33,515 nt of DNA, taken from NCBI GenBank assembly GCA_016794595.1, contig JAEUJN010000006.1:1-33515 (forward strand). Direction: 5' to 3'. The first letter of the stretch is position 1, and each line of letters starts with the position of its first letter. Below, piece by piece: positions 15,430 to 23,613 of this stretch. Position numbers and translations under genes: made by a program. This DNA is from Kineosporiaceae bacterium. GTDB lineage: Bacteria; Actinomycetota; Actinomycetes; Actinomycetales; Kineosporiaceae. The notes beneath the pieces were generated by a model that was not told where the DNA came from, did no database searches, and saw nothing but the letters and a program-made list of their open reading frames with translations.

Positions 15430-18400
15430 GTGGCTGCGTGATCAGCCGGCGGACGGTCCGGGCCAGGGGCCGGCACTCGATCCGGTCGAGGATGTCGGCC
15501 GCCGCGGCCGGCCGTCCGGCGGCCAGGTCCGCGATCGCCGCCCGCCACGGCGTGTCGACCAGCGCCGCGCACGCGTCGTCCAGCAGGTCGGCCCGACCGG
15601 CGCGGACCAGTGTCGGGGCGGTGCGGGCCAGTTGAGGTCCCCCGCTGAAGGCCCGGTAGCGAGGGGTCTGCGCGATCAGGTCCCCGGCGGAGGCCACCGC
15701 ATCGTCGAGCCGGCCGAGGCCCTCGGCCGCCAGGCAGCGCAGTGCCAGCGCCTCGGACGCCAGATCCGGATCGCCGGCCTGGCGGGCCCAGGCGAGGGCA
15801 TCGTCTGCCGTCGCCAGGGCCACCTGCGGGTCGGACTCCACGGTGCTCAGTGCCAGCTGCACCAGCTGGTGATGCTCCAGCGAGGAGCCGGCCGGCCGTC
15901 GGGGTTCCCCGAGGACGGCTGCCACGTCCTCGCCGAGGTGATGGGCGACGTGCGCCCGCAGGAGTCGGGCGAACTGCAGCGGCGTCCTCTCCCCGGATCG
16001 GCGTGCCGCCTCGAGGGCCTGGTCCGCCCACCCGGCCGCCGAGTGGATCGCCCCGGCGGCGATGGCCGAGTCCGCGAGGTTGCCCAGGACCACGGCAACC
16101 GTCCCGGCCGGATCGGTCGCCGCGATCAGCTGGGAGGCGCGCTCCATCTCGGCCAAGGCGTCGATCTCGCCCAACTGGAGGCGCGCCATGGCCTCGTGGC
16201 ACCGCAGGCCGGCAGCCACCACGGGTTCTCCGGCCTCGTCGGCTCGGGCGATGTGGCGGGCGGCGTAGGTCGCCGCGGCGCGGTGCTCGCCGTCCGCGAT
16301 CAGGGCAAAGACCCGCATGTTCAGGGCGCGCGCGGCGTGCGGACCGACCGGCGCGCTCTCGGCCAGCGCCACCGCCTGATCGATCACTCGCGCGAGCTGG
16401 TCGCCGTCGGCGGTTTCCAGCGCCAGCAGGTAGATGGCCTCCCACACCTGAAGGGCGTCCTCGATCCGGCCGACCGCCAACGCCGCGTCGCGGGCGCGGA
16501 CCAGCTCCTCGCGGTCCCCGCGCCCCAGAGCGGCGCGAGACGTGGCGGCCAGCACCGACAGTTCGGCCCGCAGCGCGGTGATCACCTCGGTCTCGGTGCT
16601 CTCCTCGGCGTGTGCCAGCGGGTCCAGGACGGCGAGCGCCGACTCGGCGTGGCCGACGGCAGCCGCCTGGTCCCCCCGCGCCACGGCCAGCCGCCCCGCC
16701 CGGCACAGGGCGTGAGCGGTGTGCCGGCGCAGCCGCCGATCGTCCGCGGAACCGCTGGCGGCCGGTGAGTTGGAGGTTGCTCGATCCCAGTGTGCAGCAG
16801 CCAGTTCGATCGCAGTCGGGTCGCTGCGCCGCTCCAGCCAGTCCGCGATCGCGCGATGGCGTCGGAAACGTTCGGAGCGGGTGAGCCGGTCGTGAGCCAC
16901 CTCCCCGATCAGCGCGTGAGTGAACCGGATACGAGCCTGGCGTGGGTCGAGGTCGAGAAACTGCCTGCGGTGCAGCGAGTTCAGCAGCTCGGCCGCCGGC
17001 TCTGGGCGGCCGAGAGCGGTCAGGGCCGTGGTGGGGACCTGCTCGCCGAGCACCGCCAGGTCGAGCAGCAGGGCCTTCTCGGGGGCGGGCAGAGCGTCGA
17101 TCCGGCCCCCGATCACCCCGCGCACGCTGTCCGGCACCGTCAGGGCGTGCCCCTGATCCAGCAACGAGCGCAGGTACTCATGGGCGAACAGCGGGACGCC
17201 GCCGGAGCGGTCCACGATGGCCTCGCCCACCTCGGAGGGCAGGATCGTGTCGTTCACCAGCTCGCCCACCACGCTGCGGACGTCGGCAGGGGAGAGCGGG
17301 TCGAGGGTCAGCCGGATCCGACGACCCGAGGCGCCTGCGTCGTCCGAGTGGGGTTCGTACTCCGGTCGGGTGGTGCACAGGACCAACCGGGGGGCATCGG
17401 CGCTCCGGGCGATCAGGTGGTCGATGAAGCCGCGCAGGGTCTCGTCCGCCCAGTGCAGATCCTCGACCAGCACGATCTGGGGGCCGGTGCCGGCCAGCAG
17501 CTCGAGGAAGGCGGTCCAGGCCGTGTACGACTCGAGGGCACTGCCGACCCCCACCGCGGGTCGGATCCCCAGCAACGAGAGCAGCTGGGGGCGAAGCCAG
17601 GCCCGGTCCCCGGCACTGGCCCCTCGCGCCTCCAGGTCGGCGTCCACCACTGCGGCGACGGTCTCGGGAGCCACGCCGACCGGGATCCCGCAGGCACGCA
17701 CGACGGCGTCGGCCAGCGCCAGCGTTCCCGCTCCCGGCCCGTACGGTGCCACCTGGACGCCGAACCAGGTGGAGGGCTCGGCATCCGGCGAGACCTGGTG
17801 CGCGCGGAACTCCTCGACCAGGCGGGTCTTGCCGATGCCGGGAGGGCCGATCACGGTGACCGCCACCGGGGTCCGGTTCGCTCGGCAGAGCTGCCACGCC
17901 TCGTGGAGTGCGGCCAGCTCGCGCTCCCTGCCGATCATGGTCGATCCGGCCGTGCGCGGGGGGCGCTGTGCGCTGCGGCCGTCGCCGTCGAGGCAGACCA
18001 GGCGGTGACAGGCGATGGGTGTGCTCTTGCCCTTGGCCGGGACCGGGGCGTGGTCGAGGTAGCGGGCGTGTGGGCGCGTCAGCCGGTAGGTGGACTCGCC
18101 GACCAGGATCGCCCCCTCGGCCGCGGCCGTCTGCAGGCGCGCGGCGATGTTGACCGCGTCCCCGGCGATCATCGCCTCGCCGAGCTCGGGTCTGGCCGTC
18201 AGGACGACGAGCGCCTCGCCGGTGTTCACCCCGATCCGGACCGCGAGCCCGTGCGGCAGGCCGCGGACGGCGTCCCGCACCGCCAGCGCGGCGCGGACCG
18301 CGCGCTCGGCGTCGTCCTCGTGGGTCCGCGGGGCGCCGAACACGGCCACGACGGCGTCCCCGATGAACTTCTCGACCGTTCCGCCGAAGCGCTCGAACAC

Positions 18401-18655
18401 CCGGCGGGCGCAGTGGTGGTAGTCGGAGAGCACCTGCCGGGTCTGTTCGACATCGAGCTGCTCCGCCAGCGAGGTGGAGCCGACCAGGTCGACGAAGACC
18501 ACGGTCACCGGTTTGCGCTCCTCGGCCGGCAGGGGCTGGTCGGACTCCAGAGCCCCCAGCAGGCGCCCACATCGCGCACAGAACCGAGCGCCGGGCGAGG
18601 ACGGCGTGCGGCATGCCGAACAGGGCGGGGGAGACTCCCGCTCGGCTCCGGACAT
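15353..18655 (-). CDS. Adenylate/guanylate cyclase with zinc ribbon, STAND-type ATPase and helical repeats
   Basis: 1100 residues. A zinc ribbon (Cys12, Cys15, Cys26, Cys29) precedes a class III cyclase domain (50-220) with all key residues: metal-binding Asp56 and Asp100, Lys96 in VEKFIGD, and Asn169/Arg173 in GDAVNIAARL. Conservation of Lys96 favours ATP as substrate. An ATPase of the LuxR/MalT-like class follows, with Walker A GPPGIGKT (270-277) and a Walker B-like region IVLVEDLHWAD, then about 500 Ala/Leu-rich residues that look like TPR-type helical repeats. No membrane helix is seen. The architecture is common in actinobacteria and mycobacteria; the ligand is unknown. ATG 18655 has AGGAG seven bases upstream. 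It converges on the WD40 cyclase gene and could supply cyclic nucleotide to the CRP-like regulator. Confidence 0.9.
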   Translation of the reverse strand: MSGAERESPPPCSACRTPSSPGARFCARCGRLLGALESDQPLPAEERKPVTVVFVDLVGSTSLAEQLDVEQTRQVLSDYHHCARRVFERFGGTVEKFIGDAVVAVFGAPRTHEDDAERAVRAALAVRDAVRGLPHGLAVRIGVNTGEALVVLTARPELGEAMIAGDAVNIAARLQTAAAEGAILVGESTYRLTRPHARYLDHAPVPAKGKSTPIACHRLVCLDGDGRSAQRPPRTAGSTMIGRERELAALHEAWQLCRANRTPVAVTVIGPPGIGKTRLVEEFRAHQVSPDAEPSTWFGVQVAPYGPGAGTLALADAVVRACGIPVGVAPETVAAVVDADLEARGASAGDRAWLRPQLLSLLGIRPAVGVGSALESYTAWTAFLELLAGTGPQIVLVEDLHWADETLRGFIDHLIARSADAPRLVLCTTRPEYEPHSDDAGASGRRIRLTLDPLSPADVRSVVGELVNDTILPSEVGEAIVDRSGGVPLFAHEYLRSLLDQGHALTVPDSVRGVIGGRIDALPAPEKALLLDLAVLGEQVPTTALTALGRPEPAAELLNSLHRRQFLDLDPRQARIRFTHALIGEVAHDRLTRSERFRRHRAIADWLERRSDPTAIELAAAHWDRATSNSPAASGSADDRRLRRHTAHALCRAGRLAVARGDQAAAVGHAESALAVLDPLAHAEESTETEVITALRAELSVLAATSRAALGRGDREELVRARDAALAVGRIEDALQVWEAIYLLALETADGDQLARVIDQAVALAESAPVGPHAARALNMRVFALIADGEHRAAATYAARHIARADEAGEPVVAAGLRCHEAMARLQLGEIDALAEMERASQLIAATDPAGTVAVVLGNLADSAIAAGAIHSAAGWADQALEAARRSGERTPLQFARLLRAHVAHHLGEDVAAVLGEPRRPAGSSLEHHQLVQLALSTVESDPQVALATADDALAWARQAGDPDLASEALALRCLAAEGLGRLDDAVASAGDLIAQTPRYRAFSGGPQLARTAPTLVRAGRADLLDDACAALVDTPWRAAIADLAAGRPAAAADILDRIECRPLARTVRRLITQPPTPPGTGRTSPGTADPAGSGPIPRG

Positions 18656-18765
18656 GCGCCAGCTCCTGGGTCCCCGACCGTGTGGTCATCTGTCCCGCGT
18701 CACAGTACCCAGCTCTCGCCTCGCCACGACGGGACTCCAGACCCGTCAACTGATCGGGTGCTGCT

Positions 18766-18780
18766 CGCCGCTGGGCGGCG
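18766..18780 (-). terminator. Small hairpin after the dehydrogenase gene
   Basis: CGCCGC-TGG-GCGGCG lies 15 bases past the stop of the minus-strand flavoprotein gene. The stem has six G-C pairs and a three-base loop, with no U-tract. It is a weak terminator candidate. Confidence 0.35.
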
Positions 18781-18794
18781 CAGGCTCGCGCTGA

Positions 18795-21371
18795 TCAGGC
18801 GCGCACGCGCGAGGAGGTCGGGTCGTACAGCGGGCGCAGCGAGACCGTGGCGGGGTGACACCGGCCGGCGATGTCGACGTGCCAGGTGCCCTCGTCCAGC
18901 CAGCCCTGGGTCAGCGGGTCGCCGTCCGGGTGAGTGAGCATCGCCAGGCCGACGGCGCCGCCGAGGGTGTGTCCGTACGAGGCTGCCCGCAGGTAACCGA
19001 CCTCGGATCCGTTGCGCAGCACCACTTCACCGTGGTCGAGCAGCGGCTCCGGCGTGCGCAGCAGCACCTGCACCAGCCGGGAGGCCGGCGTCCCGGCCGC
19101 CCGCAGCCGCGCCACGGCGTCCCGGCCGATGAAATCGCGCTCGGTTCCGTCGGGTCGGTGCAGGGCGACGGCGAAGCCGAGCCCCGCCTCGAGCACGGTG
19201 TCGGTGTTGTCGATGTCGTGGCCGTAATCGCGGTAGGCCTTCTCCAGGCGCAGGCTCGCCAGCGACCGCAGGCCCACGTGCCGCAGCTGCCACCCCCGGC
19301 CCGATCCCGACCCTGCCGCGACGATCCGGTCGTGGACCTCGACGGCGTGCTCGGCGGGCACGTAGAGCTCGTAGCCGAGTTCCCCCAGGTAGGTGATCCT
19401 CAGGCACAGCACCCGGGCGAAACCCAGGTCGATCATCCCGGCCGCGCGGAAGGGGAACGCCTCGGTGGACAGGTCGGCGCTGGTCAGGCCCGCCAGCAGT
19501 TCCCGGGACCGGGGACCCTGCACGTTCAGCTGGGCCCACCCCGAGGTCACATCGGTGACGGTGGCGTGCGCATCGGCGAACCGGCCGAACCCGATCGCCC
19601 GGCGGATCATCGCCTCGACCCGCCGGTGTGCGGTGTCGGAGGCGACCACCCAGAACCGTTCCGCGTCCAGCTTGGTCACGGTCAGGTCGGCCCGCAGGTG
19701 CGCCGCCTCGTCCAGCCACTGGGTGTAGGTCACCTGGCCGCGCCCTGGCGGTCCGCTCGCGAGGTCGACGTCCACATGTCCCGCCGAGAGATGGTCCAGG
19801 ACCGCCCCGGCGTCGCGTCCCTGGACGAGGAACTTGGCCATGAAGCTCATGTCCATCAGCCCGACTTCCTCGCGCACCGCCCGGTGCTCGGCCGCCCAGT
19901 GCGCGAACCACGCCGGCCGCCCGAACGTGAGCGGACCCGTTTCGGGAGAGGGGGTCTCGCCGTACCAGTCGGCTCCCTCCCATCCCGACACGTCGCGGAA
20001 GTGCGCCCCGGCCGCGGCCAGCCGGTCGTGCACGGGGGAGCGCTTGGCGCCCCGGGCCGTGGCCTTGTCCCGGTTGGGGTAGTGGCAGGCGTAGACCAGG
20101 CCGAGGCTCTCCGCCGTCCGATCGCGCCGGTAGGAGGGGGTGGTCTGGAAGGGCTGCAACCGCGCGACGTCCATGCCGGTGATGTCGATGTCCGGTTCAC
20201 CGGCGACGATCCAGTGCGCCATCGACCGCCCGATGCCACCCCCGGTCAGGATGCCGATGGAGTTCAAACCCGCTGCCACGTAGTAGTTCGCGACCTCGGG
20301 CACCTCACCGAACAGCGGTGCCAGGTCGGGGGTGAACGACTCCGGGCCGCAGAAGAAGGTGCGGATCTGGGCGTCCAGGGTGGCCGGCACCCGGCTCATC
20401 GCGGCCTCGACGTACGGGCCCATCCGGTCCCAGTCCGGGGTGATCTGGCCGAACGAGAAGTCCTGCGGCACAGCGGGAACCGACCACGGTGCAGCCACGC
20501 CCTCGAACAGCCCGACCATCAGACCGCCGGTCTCCTCGCGAATGTACCCGTAGGTGCCGGGATCCTCGAGCACCGGTAGGCCGGCGTGCACACCCTCGAT
20601 CGGCTCGGTGATCAGGTAATAGTGCTCGGCCGCCTGTAAGGGCAGCGCGACACCGTTGGCCTCACCGAGCTGGCGCGCCCACATGCCGGCGCAGTTGACC
20701 ACCACCTCGCACTCGATCTCCGCCGTCGTGCCGTCGGCGAACAGGGTGCGCACCCCGCGCACCCGGGCGCGCGGCGTCCCCGCGTGCTCGACGATCACCG
20801 ACGTGACGGCGACGCCCTCGATGAGCCGCGCGCCCCGCTGCCGCGCGCCCTTGGCCAGGGCCATGGTGACGTCGACCGGGTTCGCCCGGCCGTCCTGCTC
20901 GACGTAGAAACCGGCCAGCAGGTCGTCGGTGCGGGCCAGCGGCCACAGCTCGGCGACCTCCCGCGGGGAGATCTCGTGCACGTCCACCCCGCAGTGGCGG
21001 TTGAACGCCGACACCCGCCGGTACTCCTCGAGCCGGTCCGCGTCCGCGGCGACCTCGAGGAAGCCGACCGGGCGGAACCCGGTCGACTGCCCGGTCTCGG
21101 CTTCGAGCCGGGCGTACAGCTCGCGGGTGTACTGCCGCAGCCGGGTCGAGGTGTGGGACATCGATCCGAAGGTCACCATCAATCCGGCAGCGTGCCAGGT
21201 GGTGCCGGAGGTGAGCTTGTCGCGCTCGAGCAGGACGATGTCCGCGCCCCAGCCCTGTTCGGCCAGGTGGTAGGCGACCGAGGTGCCGATCACCCCGCCG
21301 CCGATCACGATCACCCGGGCCCGTTGGGGTACGCGGTGGGCGGAACGATCGGCGGCCTCGGCGGGGTTCAC
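18795..21371 (-). CDS. FAD-dependent dimethylglycine/sarcosine dehydrogenase-type enzyme with GcvT domain
   Basis: 858 residues, the size of dimethylglycine and sarcosine dehydrogenases. Residues 20-400 form a DAO-type FAD domain: dinucleotide motif VIGGGVIGTS (22-31) and TSGTTWHAAGL, in which His60 matches the residue that covalently binds FAD in the family. From about residue 430 a GcvT aminomethyltransferase-like half follows (YLGELGYELYVP and the C-terminal barrel), which binds tetrahydrofolate and takes up the released one-carbon unit. The enzyme would oxidatively demethylate an N-methylated glycine or related amine; the exact substrate cannot be told. The nearby BCCT carrier would fit betaine-derived substrates, but it is broken and 12 kb away. 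Start GTG 21371 lies 7 bases after a TAGATT -10 (21384-21379), suggesting a leaderless message. Confidence 0.85.
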   Translation of the reverse strand: MNPAEAADRSAHRVPQRARVIVIGGGVIGTSVAYHLAEQGWGADIVLLERDKLTSGTTWHAAGLMVTFGSMSHTSTRLRQYTRELYARLEAETGQSTGFRPVGFLEVAADADRLEEYRRVSAFNRHCGVDVHEISPREVAELWPLARTDDLLAGFYVEQDGRANPVDVTMALAKGARQRGARLIEGVAVTSVIVEHAGTPRARVRGVRTLFADGTTAEIECEVVVNCAGMWARQLGEANGVALPLQAAEHYYLITEPIEGVHAGLPVLEDPGTYGYIREETGGLMVGLFEGVAAPWSVPAVPQDFSFGQITPDWDRMGPYVEAAMSRVPATLDAQIRTFFCGPESFTPDLAPLFGEVPEVANYYVAAGLNSIGILTGGGIGRSMAHWIVAGEPDIDITGMDVARLQPFQTTPSYRRDRTAESLGLVYACHYPNRDKATARGAKRSPVHDRLAAAGAHFRDVSGWEGADWYGETPSPETGPLTFGRPAWFAHWAAEHRAVREEVGLMDMSFMAKFLVQGRDAGAVLDHLSAGHVDVDLASGPPGRGQVTYTQWLDEAAHLRADLTVTKLDAERFWVVASDTAHRRVEAMIRRAIGFGRFADAHATVTDVTSGWAQLNVQGPRSRELLAGLTSADLSTEAFPFRAAGMIDLGFARVLCLRITYLGELGYELYVPAEHAVEVHDRIVAAGSGSGRGWQLRHVGLRSLASLRLEKAYRDYGHDIDNTDTVLEAGLGFAVALHRPDGTERDFIGRDAVARLRAAGTPASRLVQVLLRTPEPLLDHGEVVLRNGSEVGYLRAASYGHTLGGAVGLAMLTHPDGDPLTQGWLDEGTWHVDIAGRCHPATVSLRPLYDPTSSRVRA

Positions 21372-21458
21372 ACGGGAGAATCTACGACCTGGCTCATCGG
21401 GAGCGGCCCGGATTCCAGCCTGTCGGGGGGCGGCTCGCCGGCGTCCACCCCATGATCG

Positions 21459-21565
21459 CGGTGAAGATCACGGTGAGGGATTCCGTCACGTTCCAGTACA
21501 CGGAGTCCTCAACGTGATCTTCGTCAGTGCCGGATTACCGCACCGTGATCTTCACCGTGATCTTC
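21459..21565. repeat. Cluster of four CGTGATCTTC repeats, two in tandem and one inverted
   Basis: The ten-base word CGTGATCTTC occurs at 21513-21522, 21544-21553 and 21556-21565, and inverted at 21463-21472. The last two direct copies are perfect 12-base tandem units (ACCGTGATCTTC, 21542-21565). A 17-base exact inverted repeat pairs 21459-21475 with 21541-21557 across 65 bases. The cluster fills the space between the flavoprotein start and the nucleotidyltransferase start. It could be a multi-site operator, a folded RNA or an extragenic repeat element. Confidence 0.8.
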
Positions 21566-21646
21566 AGGGGCGGCGCGGGGGCGGCTCACCCGGGTGAACG
21601 CCGACGGCGGCGCAGGGGGAGGGCGGCGACCGGTGAGAATGGCACC

Positions 21647-22315
21647 ATGACGCAGCAGCCGGAGGCCGGGGCGCCGGTGATCGGGGTGGTGCTGGCCGCC
21701 GGGGCAGGACGGCGAATGGGCGGGCCCAAGGCCCTGCTGCGTCACCCGATCGGCGACGCGGATCCCTCGGCCGAGGGGCAGCCGTGGGTCGTGCGGGCGG
21801 CGCGGGCCCTGCTGGACGGCGGGTGCGCGCGCGTGCTGATCGTGCTGGGGGCCGAGGCCCCAGCGGTGATCTCGGTTGCCGAACAGGCCTTTCCGGACGA
21901 CGCGCGGCTGCGATGGGTGGTGGCTGCGGACTGGGCCGAGGGCATGGGGGCCAGCCTGCGTGCCGGGCTCGCGGCCGTCGCGGAACACCACCCGCTGGCG
22001 GAGGCCGCACTGATCGCGCTGGTTGACACCCCGGGCATGAGCGCTGCCGTCGTGCAACGCCTGCTCGCCCGTGCTGTCGGCACGGGATCACCGGCACCGG
22101 GTGTGCTCGCCCGGGCCGCTTACACCGGCCGGCCGGGCCATCCGGTGCTGATCGGGAGAGAGCACTGGGACGGCGTGCGCCGCGCGGCCCGGGCCGACGC
22201 CGGGGCCCGTGGGTACCTGGCGATACACCGAGCCGAGGTGGTGCTCGTCGAGTGCGGCGACCTGGGCGATGGACGCGACCTGGACCATCCGTCGGACCTG
22301 CCGGTCCAGCCGTGA
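21647..22315 (+). CDS. MobA/MocA-like molybdenum cofactor nucleotidyltransferase
   Basis: 222 residues of the NTP-transferase fold. The N-terminal LAAGAGRRMGGPKALL is the nucleotide-binding signature, and ALVDTPGM carries the metal-binding Asp. MobA attaches GMP and MocA CMP to molybdopterin; the LVDTPGM form and linkage to moa genes suit the MocA/MobA group, and I cannot choose the nucleotide. The frame is open further upstream, but ATG 21647 is where family similarity begins; it has a GAGAAT -10-like element 6 bases upstream and no good Shine-Dalgarno. The gene follows the repeat cluster and lies upstream of moaE on the same strand, with the lipoprotein gene in between on the other strand. 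Confidence 0.78.
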   Translation: MTQQPEAGAPVIGVVLAAGAGRRMGGPKALLRHPIGDADPSAEGQPWVVRAARALLDGGCARVLIVLGAEAPAVISVAEQAFPDDARLRWVVAADWAEGMGASLRAGLAAVAEHHPLAEAALIALVDTPGMSAAVVQRLLARAVGTGSPAPGVLARAAYTGRPGHPVLIGREHWDGVRRAARADAGARGYLAIHRAEVVLVECGDLGDGRDLDHPSDLPVQP

Positions 22316-22389
22316 TCACCGTACGGGTGAACGTGGTGGGTGACCCGGACGCGATCGGCGCGCTCACGTCAGGCGGCGGGCGGACGTAG
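22312..22389 (+). CDS. Possible 25-residue translationally coupled ORF
   Basis: GTG 22312 overlaps the TGA of the nucleotidyltransferase gene (GTGA), and the frame reads VITVRVNVVGDPDAIGALTS before TAG at 22389. The start resembles a beta strand plus helix of a larger domain, so it could be the remnant of a lost downstream gene. The gap to the convergent lipoprotein gene is only 9 bases. Confidence 0.25.
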   Translation: MITVRVNVVGDPDAIGALTSGGGRT

Positions 22390-22398
22390 CGGGGGGTT

Positions 22399-23055
22399 TC
22401 AGCGGAAGAAGCAGCTCTCCCCGGCGTAGAGCAGGGTGGCCTTGCTGGTGGGGGCGGTGCCGTCGAGCAGCCCCGAGATGCCGTTCTCGCTGAAGAACTC
22501 CGGCCCCAAGGTGTCGGTGGTGACCTGGACGGCCGGTTGCGCCTCTCGCACCGTCGCCAGGGTCGAACCGACGGCGATCCCGTTGACCGCGGACAGCCGT
22601 GGCGTCGTCCCGCCCGCATCGGACCAGCCGACGAAGCGCCCCTCGGCGAACAACGCCGAGAAGCGATCCCTGCCGAGGGCGACCCGCGGCCCCTGCCCGC
22701 ACTCGTCCAGCCGGGTGCGTTCGGTGAGGCCGATGGTCTGTTCGAGCGCCAAGCCCACCTGGTCGTCACTGGCGTGATCGAACAGCAGGGTGCTGGCGGT
22801 CGAGCCGTCCGGATTCAGCACGGCCAGGCCGTCGGCGCGCAGCGAGAGCACCAGGGTGCCTGCGGGCGCACTCGAGGGGGCCGTGGAGCCCGGAGCGGGT
22901 GAGGGCGGGGGAGTTGACGGGAGTGTGGAGGCCGCGGGGCTCGTGCCGGTGGCCGGATCGCTGGTCGCCGGCCCGGGGCGCTGCGAGGCGCAGCCGGTGG
23001 CGAGGAGCACGAGCAGGATCCCGGCCATCGGCAGGCCCACCAGGTGACGGCGCAT
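22399..23055 (-). CDS. Lipoprotein of unknown function
   Basis: 218 residues from ATG 23055. A short basic start (MRRHLVGLPMAGILL) leads to the lipobox LLATGC, so Cys22 should be lipidated and the protein anchored outside the membrane. A Pro/Ser/Thr/Ala-rich linker of about 45 residues follows, then a globular domain of about 150 residues with two cysteines (DECGQ and the near-terminal ESCFFR). No family recognised. The frame is open to 23142, but that would put 29 basic residues before the signal peptide and overlap moaE. TAGGTT (23068-23063) lies 7 bases before the ATG, suggesting a leaderless message. It is divergent from moaE with only 56 bases between. Confidence 0.78.
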   Translation of the reverse strand: MRRHLVGLPMAGILLVLLATGCASQRPGPATSDPATGTSPAASTLPSTPPPSPAPGSTAPSSAPAGTLVLSLRADGLAVLNPDGSTASTLLFDHASDDQVGLALEQTIGLTERTRLDECGQGPRVALGRDRFSALFAEGRFVGWSDAGGTTPRLSAVNGIAVGSTLATVREAQPAVQVTTDTLGPEFFSENGISGLLDGTAPTSKATLLYAGESCFFR

Positions 23056-23111
23056 GAGGGACAACCTAGGGCCCGCCTGGCGAGAACGGCGCCGAGCCGT
23101 ACCCTGAGCCG

Positions 23112-23567
23112 GTGAGTGTCGACTCCTCCCGCATCCACCCACCGCAGCGCCGCGTCGTCCTGACCGCGATCAGCGACTGCCCGCTCGACGTGCGCGCACA
23201 CGAGCGGGCAGTGGCCGACGTCCGATCAGGGGCCGTGGTGACCTTCAGCGGCGAGGTGCGCGATCACGACGGCGGGCGGGCCGTGGTCGGCATCGAGTAC
23301 GAGGGTCACCCGAACGCCGCGGCCGTGCTGGCCGAGATCGTCGCCGAGGTGGTGCCACAGACGGACGCCGAGGCGGTCGCGGTGACCCACCGCATCGGCG
23401 AGTTGGCCGTGGGGGAGTCGGCGATCGTGGTCGCGGTCAGTGCGGCCCACCGGCACGAGGCCTTCGCGGCGTGTTCGCGGATCGTCGACGAGGTCAAGCA
23501 CCGCTTGCCGGTCTGGAAGCGCCAGCGGTTCGCCGACGGTACCGAGGAGTGGGTCGCCTGCCCCTGA
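23112..23567 (+). CDS. moaE: Molybdopterin synthase catalytic subunit MoaE
   Basis: 151 residues, the usual size. MoaE, with the sulfur carrier MoaD, turns cyclic pyranopterin monophosphate into molybdopterin by adding the dithiolene sulfurs. Family marks are GAVVTFSGEVRDHDGGR, the central YEGHPNAA, the AHRHEAFAACSRIVDEVKHR helix with an active-site Lys, and PVWKRQRFADGTEEWV. GTG 23112 lies exactly 6 bases after TACCCT (23100-23105), a good -10, with no ribosome site, so it is probably leaderless. It faces the moaA-moaD-phzF operon tail to tail, 46 bases from phzF. Confidence 0.94.
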   Translation: MSVDSSRIHPPQRRVVLTAISDCPLDVRAHERAVADVRSGAVVTFSGEVRDHDGGRAVVGIEYEGHPNAAAVLAEIVAEVVPQTDAEAVAVTHRIGELAVGESAIVVAVSAAHRHEAFAACSRIVDEVKHRLPVWKRQRFADGTEEWVACP

Positions 23568-23613
23568 CCTGTCTGCGTTCCAGCGGTTCAGGAGTTCAGT
23601 GGTCGGGTGCGGC

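Noticed and set aside
18656..18794. CRP site in front of the intact cyclase gene
   Set aside because: A TGTGA half-site occurs on the minus strand, but no matching second half at the right distance.
21459..21565. CRISPR array
   Set aside because: Repeat units are only 10-12 bases, spacing is irregular, one copy is inverted, and no cas gene is near.
21372..21646. Glycine riboswitch or molybdenum cofactor riboswitch near the flavoprotein and cofactor genes
   Set aside because: The flavoprotein, moaE and moaA starts are only 6-7 bases from their -10 elements, leaving no room for a leader, and the repeat cluster does not resemble either riboswitch.
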